Assembly (NCBI GenBank): GCA_038207585.1
Contig: JBBQZP010000014.1
Coordinates: 1-64,000, forward strand
Direction of reading: 5' to 3'
DNA from: JBBQZP01 sp038207585
GTDB taxonomy: Bacteria > Pseudomonadota > Alphaproteobacteria > Rhodobacterales > Rhodobacteraceae
Length of the DNA stretch: 64,000 bases
In this document: one piece after another, positions 58,066-64,000 of the stretch
How the letters are laid out: each line of letters begins with the position of its first letter
Numbering within the stretch: position 1 is the stretch's first letter
The notes under the pieces: generated by a model
Told to the model about the DNA's origin: nothing
Databases searched by the model: none
The model's input: the letters and a program-made list of their open reading frames with translations, nothing else
Position numbers and translations under genes: made by a program

Positions 58066-58355
58066 GTACGTCGCTGATCCTGGGCGCGCTTTGGGTGCTG
58101 GCTGCGACGGCGACCGCCATGCTGCCGATGCGCAGGCAATATCTGCCGGGGGTGACGTTGTTGATTGCAGCCCCGTTCCTGCTGGCATGGATCGCGTGGC
58201 TGCACGGGGCGTGGATCTTTGTGGCGGGACTGGCGGCGGTGCTGTCGATGTTCCGCAACCCGTTGATTTACTTTGCCCGGCGCGCGATGGGCCTGCCCGT
58301 AAGCCTGCCCAAAGAACTACAAACACCCGATCCCAACCGGAGGCCGCAACCATGA
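58062..58355 (+). CDS. DUF2484 family small membrane protein (first copy)
   Basis: 97 residues from GTG 58062, overlapping the murC stop. Three hydrophobic segments (SLILGALWVLAATATAMLPM; GVTLLIAAPFLLAWIAWLHG; IFVAGLAAVLSMFRNPLIYF) and a polar tail. DUF2484 proteins are found next to murC/murB in Rhodobacteraceae; the function is unknown. Confidence 0.8.
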   Translation: MSTSLILGALWVLAATATAMLPMRRQYLPGVTLLIAAPFLLAWIAWLHGAWIFVAGLAAVLSMFRNPLIYFARRAMGLPVSLPKELQTPDPNRRPQP

Positions 58356-58597
58356 CCTCACTTTTCGCCGCAGCCCTCTGGGTGATCCTCGCCACCGCCG
58401 TCGCCTTGACCCCCACCCGCGACCACCACTGGCGCGCGGCTTACGGTCTGATCGCCATCGGCATCCCGATTCTGGGCTGGGTGACATGGCAGATGGGGCC
58501 CGTGGTGGGCCTGCTGGTGCTGGCCGGGGGCGCGTCAATCCTGCGCTGGCCGCTGGTGTATCTGTGGCGGTGGGTCAAGCGGGTGACGGTGGGGTAG
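58352..58597 (+). CDS. DUF2484 family small membrane protein (second copy)
   Basis: 81 residues: SLFAAALWVILATAVALTPT, YGLIAIGIPILGWVTWQMGP, VVGLLVLAGGASILRWPLVY, then a basic end (RWVKRVTVG). It resembles the preceding protein in size, order of helices and the R.PL.Y motif, so the two arose by duplication. ATG overlaps the first copy's stop (ATGA), with GGAGG upstream. Confidence 0.75.
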   Translation: MTSLFAAALWVILATAVALTPTRDHHWRAAYGLIAIGIPILGWVTWQMGPVVGLLVLAGGASILRWPLVYLWRWVKRVTVG

Positions 58598-58657
58598 GAA
58601 TTTAGCCTCCCCGCTTTTCCACTTGCACGCCGCGTGACGGCCTTTCATCCTGCCCCA

Positions 58658-60193
58658 ATGAATGCAGATGACATCAAGGATGAGGAAACGCTCTTTGCCT
58701 GGCTCGACGCCCGGCCGGATGTCAGCCGCGAAGCCGACGCCGTTGCCATTGCCCAGCGCTTTGCACTTCGGGTGTTCCCGGTGTTCGGGTTCAAAATGGA
58801 ACAAGCTTGGGCGCGCAAAGATGATTTGACAGCACTACCCTTGGTGCGGCCTCTTCTGGCCGCAGGAGCTGCGCGCAAGTATTCAGCGCCTGAGGTCAGC
58901 GCTGCCGCCCGCGCAGCGCCGCACCCCGCCAAATATCTCGACGGCGATGACATGGGCACCGACGCCGCCGCCTATTCTGCCGCCGACGCCGCATATTCCG
59001 CCGCCCGCGCCGCCGCTGCCGCCGACAACGCCTTCGCCCGGGGTGCCTATTCTGCCGCCGAGGCCGCCGGCCGCGCCGCGCGCGCCTACGTTGCTGCCCG
59101 CGACGCCAACGACGCCAGCGCTGCCGCCCAAGTGTTCTGGGCGGCAATTCGTGCGGATGCCCGTTTGCTTGAGCAGGACCAAGACCCCTTTGTCGCCCCG
59201 CTGTGGCCCGCCGTGCCACCCGACTGGTTCCGCGCAGCCGACGCCGAAACCCGCGCCATCTGGGCCAAAGACCCGCCCGGCACATGGGATTTCTGGCTGC
59301 GCTGGTGGAAAGGGGTGATTTCTGGGAACCAACTCGATTGGGAGTTGCAGAAGGTCGTCGCCCTGATCCCGAACGATGTGTGGGACGCGGGGCCAGTGGC
59401 CGTAGCGGAAGCGATCCGCGAGATTGAGCTTTCGCTGGCTCGCAACAAGACCGCGAATGGCGAAAGACTAACGGTCAATCCCGAAACGACGCTTGTCCGC
59501 CTTATTGGCGATACCGACCTTCCCGATGATATTGCAACTTATGCCCGCCGGAAAATGGCAAAGGCCCTGAGCATTTTCGACGGCATGACCGACAACCAAT
59601 ATCTTCCTTTAGAACCGGCGCTCAAAGTTGTGCGCGATGGATTGGAGGACGCCGCGAACCTGCCTGTGGAGCTTTTTGATGCCTGTGCCAGTTCAACGCG
59701 GATCGTCGCAGCCCTCGTGCGCAACGATGTCGTCCCTTCGCCCGAGCAGGACGCGCGGATCAACGAATTTACGAATGTCCTAAGGGAAGCCGGGGCTGAC
59801 ATCCTTGCCAACGATCCCAAGACGCAAGATGTGCTGACTCGTCGCAACAGCATTTTGGGCAACAATGCTTTGATCGAGAATGCCGAGGCCATTCAGTTTG
59901 TCGTGGCGCAATTGGTCACGGTATCCGAGGGCGTTCTTGCGCGTGTCTTGCCGCGTGACAGTGATTTGGCGACCCGCACGTCAACCGAGATTGCCGAAGG
60001 TAAGGACAGCGGCTTCAGGCTTGTAGGTCGAATTCTTGGATACAAGGTTGTCCAAGCTGGCCTGGCTGTGGCGGGGACAGGCGCAGCGATTGAGGGTTTT
60101 GAGAAGACTTATCAGACGCTGACGTGGATCATTTCGACACCACAGTTTCAGCAGGCATGGGCAGCGATCCTTCGTTGGATCGGGTTCGGTTGA
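58658..60193 (+). CDS. Large uncharacterised protein with Ala-rich AxxA repeats, inserted between murC and murB
   Basis: 511 residues from ATG 58658 (GTG 58634 possible). Residues ~60-170 are an alanine-rich amphipathic array (YSAADAAYSAARAAAAADNA, YSAAEAAGRAARAYVAARDA). Residues ~180-260 carry a module I recall from many alphaproteobacterial unknowns: LWPAVPPDWFRAA, GTWDFWLRWWKGVISGNQLD WELQKVVALIPNDVWDAGPV. The C-terminal half is of ordinary composition with lower GC than neighbours and ends hydrophobic (VVQAGLAVAGTGAAIEGFEK, QQAWAAILRWIGFG), so it may touch the membrane. No catalytic motif. It breaks the tight murC-DUF2484-murB order and is probably acquired. The function is unknown. Confidence 0.7.
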   Translation: MNADDIKDEETLFAWLDARPDVSREADAVAIAQRFALRVFPVFGFKMEQAWARKDDLTALPLVRPLLAAGAARKYSAPEVSAAARAAPHPAKYLDGDDMGTDAAAYSAADAAYSAARAAAAADNAFARGAYSAAEAAGRAARAYVAARDANDASAAAQVFWAAIRADARLLEQDQDPFVAPLWPAVPPDWFRAADAETRAIWAKDPPGTWDFWLRWWKGVISGNQLDWELQKVVALIPNDVWDAGPVAVAEAIREIELSLARNKTANGERLTVNPETTLVRLIGDTDLPDDIATYARRKMAKALSIFDGMTDNQYLPLEPALKVVRDGLEDAANLPVELFDACASSTRIVAALVRNDVVPSPEQDARINEFTNVLREAGADILANDPKTQDVLTRRNSILGNNALIENAEAIQFVVAQLVTVSEGVLARVLPRDSDLATRTSTEIAEGKDSGFRLVGRILGYKVVQAGLAVAGTGAAIEGFEKTYQTLTWIISTPQFQQAWAAILRWIGFG

Positions 60194-60245
60194 TCAGACA
60201 TCTTCACTCTTGCTCAGGGATTGCGGTTCCCGCTATCCACACCCC

Positions 60246-61178
60246 ATGACCCAACCCCCCACCCCTCGCGGCACCCTTACCCCGCACCGTCCCCTTGACG
60301 ACCTGACCTGGCTGCGCGTGGGCGGGCCGGCAGATTGGCTCTTTCAGCCTGCAGATGTGGATGATCTTCGCGACTTTCTGGCGGGGCTCGCCCCCTCAAT
60401 CCCCGTGTTTCCCATGGGCGTGGGCAGCAATCTGATCGTGCGGGACGGCGGCATCCGGGGCGTCGTCATCCGGCTGGGGCGGGGGTTCAACGGGATCGAG
60501 GTTGCCGGCGATATCGTCACTGCCGGTGCTGCGGCGCTGGATGCGCATGTGGCGCGGCGGGCGGCGGAGGGCGGGCGCGATCTGACCTTTCTGCGCACGA
60601 TCCCTGGCAGCATCGGCGGCGCTGTGCGGATGAATGCGGGGTGTTACGGGGCTTATGTGGCCGATCATCTGCTGGGCGCGCGGGCGGTTCTGCGCGACGG
60701 GCGGGTGGTTGATCTTTCGCCGGGTGACCTGCGCTTTGCCTACCGCCAGTCGACCCTGCCCGACGGCGCCGTGATCACCCAGGCCACGTTTCGCGCCAGC
60801 CCCGGCGACCCCGACACGCTGATCGCGAAAATGGACGACCAGATTGCCCGGCGCGATGCCAGCCAACCCACCAAAGACCGCAGCGCAGGGTCAACCTTCC
60901 GCAATCCGGTGGGGCATTCCTCTACCGGGCGGGCCGATGACAGCCACGAATTGAAGGCCTGGAAAGTGATTGATGATGCGGGAATGCGGGGGGCCACGAT
61001 GGGTGGCGCGCAGATGAGCGTCATGCATTCCAACTTTCTGATCAACGCAGGCGGGGCCACCGCCGCCGATCTGGAAGATTTGGGCGAGGCGGTGCGAAAA
61101 AAGGTTTACGATTCAAGCGGAATAACGCTAGAATGGGAAATCATGCGGGTGGGCGAACGGAACGCGCGCGCGACATGA
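60246..61178 (+). CDS. murB: UDP-N-acetylenolpyruvoylglucosamine reductase MurB
   Basis: 310 residues from ATG 60246. LTWLRVGGPADWLFQPADVD, PVFPMGVGSNLIVRDGGIRG, FLRTIPGSIGGAVRMNAGCY GAYVADHL, PTKDRSAGSTFRNP (catalytic Ser in a type IIa arrangement), and MSVMHSNFLINAGGATAADL. FAD-dependent reduction of enolpyruvyl-UDP-GlcNAc to UDP-MurNAc, the step before MurC. Confidence 0.94.
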   Translation: MTQPPTPRGTLTPHRPLDDLTWLRVGGPADWLFQPADVDDLRDFLAGLAPSIPVFPMGVGSNLIVRDGGIRGVVIRLGRGFNGIEVAGDIVTAGAAALDAHVARRAAEGGRDLTFLRTIPGSIGGAVRMNAGCYGAYVADHLLGARAVLRDGRVVDLSPGDLRFAYRQSTLPDGAVITQATFRASPGDPDTLIAKMDDQIARRDASQPTKDRSAGSTFRNPVGHSSTGRADDSHELKAWKVIDDAGMRGATMGGAQMSVMHSNFLINAGGATAADLEDLGEAVRKKVYDSSGITLEWEIMRVGERNARAT

Positions 61179-61226
61179 CAAGGCGGCCACCAAGGCCGCC
61201 ATATATAAGAACGGGCCAAAGGTCCG

Positions 61227-62159
61227 ATGAGGCGGAAAATGGCGGGCGGCTTTACCAAAGCAGGCTCCCGTGTGGCAGTGTTGAAGGGTGGGCTTTCCGC
61301 AGAGCGGGAGGTGTCGCTTTCATCGGGGCATGAATGTGCCAAGGCCTTGCGGGATGCCGGATATGACGTGATCGAGGTCGATGCCGGCCGCGATCTGGCC
61401 GCGCGTCTGACCGATATTGCCCCCGTCGCCGTGTTCAACGCCCTGCATGGCCGCTGGGGCGAAGACGGCTGCGTACAGGGTATTCTGGAATGGCTGGGTC
61501 TGCCCTATACCCATTCGGGCGTGCTGGCGTCGGCGATGGCGATGGACAAGGCGCGCAGCAAGGACGTGTTTCGCGCCCACGGATTGCCGGTGGTGCAAAG
61601 CGTTCTGGCCGCGCGCGATGATGTGGCGAACGGGCATCTGCTGCCGCCCCCCTACGTGGTCAAGCCCAACAACGAAGGCTCGTCTGTCGGTGTCTATATC
61701 GTGCGCGAGGGGTCGAACGCGCCGCGACTGGCCGACACGATGCCCGATGTGGTGATGGTGGAAACCTATGCGCCGGGGCGCGAGTTGACTACGGCCGTGA
61801 TGGGCGACCGGGCCTTGGGTGTGACCGATATCATCACCGACGGCTGGTATGATTACGACGCGAAATATAAAGTCGGCGGGTCGCGCCACATCATCCCGGC
61901 GGATCTGCCGAATGAAGTGACCGACGCCTGTCTGGACTACGCCTTGCGCGCGCATGTCGCTTTGGGCTGCCGCGGGCTGAGCCGCACCGATTTTCGCTGG
62001 GATGCAAGCCGGGGGATCGACGGTTTGATCCTTCTGGAAACCAACACGCAGCCCGGCATGACGCCGACCTCGCTTGCCCCCGAACAGGCGGCACACTGCG
62101 GGATCAGCTTTCCCGATCTGTGCGACTGGCTGGTAAAGGATGCCTCATGCAACCGATGA
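61227..62159 (+). CDS. ddl: D-alanine:D-alanine ligase
   Basis: 310 residues, ATP-grasp fold. VAVLKGGLSAEREVSLSSGH, VFNALHGRWGEDGCVQGILE, LGLPYTHSGVLASAMAMDKA, PPPYVVKPNNEGSSVGVYIV, LGCRGLSRTDFRWDASRGID, LLETNTQPGMTPTSLAPEQA. Makes D-Ala-D-Ala for MurF. ATG 61227 or 61239; ftsQ starts inside its last 13 bases. Confidence 0.94.
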   Translation: MRRKMAGGFTKAGSRVAVLKGGLSAEREVSLSSGHECAKALRDAGYDVIEVDAGRDLAARLTDIAPVAVFNALHGRWGEDGCVQGILEWLGLPYTHSGVLASAMAMDKARSKDVFRAHGLPVVQSVLAARDDVANGHLLPPPYVVKPNNEGSSVGVYIVREGSNAPRLADTMPDVVMVETYAPGRELTTAVMGDRALGVTDIITDGWYDYDAKYKVGGSRHIIPADLPNEVTDACLDYALRAHVALGCRGLSRTDFRWDASRGIDGLILLETNTQPGMTPTSLAPEQAAHCGISFPDLCDWLVKDASCNR

Positions 62160-63064
62160 CTGCCCCCCCCAGATCCGCCCCGCCCAGATCCGCCGCCCCC
62201 CTGCGCCGCGATCCGGCCCCCAGCCGTGCCGCGTACCGGATGCAGCGGTTGTGGCTGACGCCTTTGTTCCGCGCGCTGATGCGGGTTGGGGTGCCTGCCT
62301 TTGTGCTGGCGCTGTCGGTTGGGCTTTACCTTGCCGATGATGCACGCCGAAATGCCTTGGCGCAAAGCTGGACCGCAATGCGTGACACGGTCGAGCAGCG
62401 CCCGGAATTCATGGTGACGCTGATGGCAGTGGACGGGGCGTCGCCGTCGCTTGCCGATGCGATCCGGTCTGTCGCGGCGGTCAAGCTGCCGCAAAGCTCG
62501 TTCGATATTGATCTGGATGCAACACAGGCGCGGATTGCAGCACTGGATGCGGTTGCGGCGGCCGAGGTGCGGGTTAAAACCGGCGGTGTGCTGCAGGTGA
62601 CGATCACCGAGCGGCAGCCTGCATTGGTCTGGCGCAAGGCCGACAGCCTTGATCTGCTGGATGCGGGCGGGCGGCGCGTGGCGCAGGTTCTCAAACGGTC
62701 CGACCGCAGCGATTTGCCGCTGATTGCAGGCGAAGGGGCGGGCCCTGCCGCCCCCGAGGCGCTGGCGATCTTTGCCGCCGCTGGCCCCCTGATGCCCCGC
62801 GTGCGCGGCCTGGTGCGGATGGGCGAGCGGCGCTGGGATCTGGTGCTGGACCGCGATCAGCGCATCCTTTTGCCCAGCGAAGAGCCCGTGCGCGCGCTGG
62901 AACGGATCATCGCCCTGGATCAGGCCGAAGAGCTTTTGAAACGCAACATCCTGACCGTCGATCTGCGCAACCGGACCCGGCCAACCTTGCGTCTTGCCCC
63001 CAAAGCCTTGCACGAGATGCGTCGCGCGCAGGGCATCGAGACTGAAGTGGAGAGTTCCCTATGA
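62147..63064 (+). CDS. ftsQ: Cell division protein FtsQ
   Basis: 305 residues from ATG 62147. A Pro/Arg-rich cytoplasmic N-terminus, one membrane helix (VGVPAFVLALSVGLYLADDA), a POTRA-like region reduced to its core, and the FtsQ beta domain: AALDAVAAAEVRVKTGGVLQ VTITERQPALVWR, LPLIAGEGA, RRWDLVLDRDQRILLPSEEP. Recruits FtsL/FtsB to the septum. Overlaps both ddl and ftsA. Confidence 0.9.
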   Translation: MQPMTAPPRSAPPRSAAPLRRDPAPSRAAYRMQRLWLTPLFRALMRVGVPAFVLALSVGLYLADDARRNALAQSWTAMRDTVEQRPEFMVTLMAVDGASPSLADAIRSVAAVKLPQSSFDIDLDATQARIAALDAVAAAEVRVKTGGVLQVTITERQPALVWRKADSLDLLDAGGRRVAQVLKRSDRSDLPLIAGEGAGPAAPEALAIFAAAGPLMPRVRGLVRMGERRWDLVLDRDQRILLPSEEPVRALERIIALDQAEELLKRNILTVDLRNRTRPTLRLAPKALHEMRRAQGIETEVESSL

Positions 63065-64000
63065 CCGACCTCTACCAATCCCAGCGCGCGATGCGCAACA
63101 TGCGTCGCGCGGCCATGCAGCGTGGCGTCATCGCCATTCTGGATGTGGGATCATCGAAAATCGCCTGTCTGGTGCTGCGCTTTGACGGGGCCGCGCGGTT
63201 GCGCGAAACCGAAGGCGTGGGGCCGATGGCCGGGCAATCGTCGTTCCGGGTGATCGGGGCGGCAACGACCCGGTCACGCGGGGTTAAATTTGGCGAAATC
63301 AGTGTGATGAACGAAACCGAACGCGCCATCCGGACTGCCGTTCAGGCGGCACAGAAGATGGCGAATGTGCGGGTCGATCATGTGATTGCCTGCTTTGGTG
63401 GCGGCGAGCCGCGCAGCTATGGTCTTGCCGGTGAATGGGAATTGCAGGATTCGGTTGTGACCGAACAGGACGTGGCGCGCGTGCTGTCGGCCTGTGACGT
63501 GCCCGATATCGGGCAGGGTCGCGAGGTTTTGCACGCCCAGCCTGTGAACTTTGCGCTGGATCACCGCAGCGGCCTTGGCGACCCTCGTGGTCAGATCGGC
63601 AACCGGCTGGCGTGCGACATGCACATGCTGTCGGTCGATGCGGCGGTGGTGCAGAACCTTTTGTTCTGCATCAAGCGTTGCGATCTGGAACTGGCAGGGA
63701 TTGCGTCGTCGGCTTACGTCTCGGGTATCTCCAGCCTTGTCGAGGATGAACAGGAACTGGGATCGGCCTGTATCGACATGGGCGGCGGGTCAACGGGCCT
63801 TTCGATCTTCATGAAAAAGCACATGATCTATTCCGACAGCGTGCGGATGGGCGGCGATCATGTGACGGGCGACATCGCCAAGGGCCTGCAGGTGCCCCAT
63901 GCCACAGCCGAGCGGATCAAGACCAAGCATGGCGGCGTGCATGCCACCGGAATGGACGACCGCGAGATGATCGAGATCGGCGGCGACAGTGGCGACTGGG
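63061..64000 (+). CDS. ftsA: Cell division protein FtsA, 3' end outside the window
   Basis: 313 codons present, open to the last base. Actin-like ATPase that tethers FtsZ to the membrane. GVIAILDVGSSKIACLVLRF (phosphate 1), GVKFGEISVMNETERAIRTA VQAAQKMA, VDHVIACFGGGEPRSYGL, VLHAQPVNFALDHRSGLGDP, LFCIKRCDLELAGIASSAYV SGISSLVEDEQELG, CIDMGGGSTGLSIF (phosphate 2), VRMGGDHVTGDIAKGLQVP. ATG 63061 overlaps the ftsQ stop. ftsZ is expected next. Confidence 0.94.
   Translation, partial: MTDLYQSQRAMRNMRRAAMQRGVIAILDVGSSKIACLVLRFDGAARLRETEGVGPMAGQSSFRVIGAATTRSRGVKFGEISVMNETERAIRTAVQAAQKMANVRVDHVIACFGGGEPRSYGLAGEWELQDSVVTEQDVARVLSACDVPDIGQGREVLHAQPVNFALDHRSGLGDPRGQIGNRLACDMHMLSVDAAVVQNLLFCIKRCDLELAGIASSAYVSGISSLVEDEQELGSACIDMGGGSTGLSIFMKKHMIYSDSVRMGGDHVTGDIAKGLQVPHATAERIKTKHGGVHATGMDDREMIEIGGDSGDW

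Noticed and set aside
58883..59332. Gly-rich minus-strand frame opposite the Ala-rich region
   Set aside because: GGxGG repeats come from translating GCC/GCG alanine codons backward; not a PE-PGRS or collagen-like protein.

Overview
The window is a high-GC, gene-dense alphaproteobacterial chromosome segment, almost certainly from the family Rhodobacteraceae (Rhodobacter/Roseobacter group). The evidence is a heat-shock-type DUF1127 gene followed by four CCUCCUCCC-loop small RNAs, a long structured leader before mraZ, the CtaC-CtaB-CoxF-CtaG-CtaE order, DUF2484 genes after murC, and a tRNA-His without the extra 5' G. Nothing points to a plasmid or prophage. A few small genes look like accessory insertions.

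Layout. 1-2262: end of a LolC/E permease gene, lolD and a small exported ClpP-like protein. 2299-4980 (minus): parE and a glutathione S-transferase. 5182-6945: a LuxR-type HTH fused to an alpha/beta hydrolase. 7209-8326: decayed DUF1007 and nickel/cobalt-transporter (NicO/RcnA-type) genes running into a MATE exporter. 9767-13161: two uncharacterised genes, an aspartate-type aminotransferase, an XRE regulator, sdhE and a MarR/LdtR-like regulator. 13174-17753 (minus): capsule genes kpsS, a Wza/KpsD-like lipoprotein gene and kpsC. 17927-21707: riboflavin genes ribE, an unknown gene, ribB with a degenerate RibA domain, ribH and nusB, with a truncated DUF4272 gene antisense in the middle. 22249-28612: LysR regulator, DUF481 porin-like protein, SOS-boxed mmcB, DUF6324, tRNA-His, an RTX protein and tldD. 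28779-36215: the aa3 oxidase assembly operon (ctaC, ctaB, coxF, ctaG, ctaE, surf1) running into thrC, an M16 peptidase and a GNAT gene. 36300-39914: MBL-fold protein, FAD-linked oxidase, BenE. 39980-40602 (minus): the DUF1127 (CcaF1-like) gene with four CcsR-type sRNAs. 40868-41941: mrp. 42274-64000: the division and cell wall (dcw) cluster from the mraZ promoter through ftsA, which runs off the end.

The dcw cluster order is mraZ, rsmH, ftsL, ftsI, murE, murF, mraY, [small membrane protein, TPR protein, DUF2161], murD, ftsW, murG, murC, DUF2484, DUF2484, [Ala-rich protein], murB, ddl, ftsQ, ftsA. Most genes overlap by 1-4 bases, so the bracketed genes stand out as insertions into a translationally coupled operon. 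The best targets for new biology are the TPR/membrane-protein pair, the Ala-rich protein, the LuxR-hydrolase fusion, and the two RNA loci (the CcsR array and the mraZ leader). Both RNA loci match systems described in Rhodobacter sphaeroides. All family assignments come from reading motifs by eye; no search was run.
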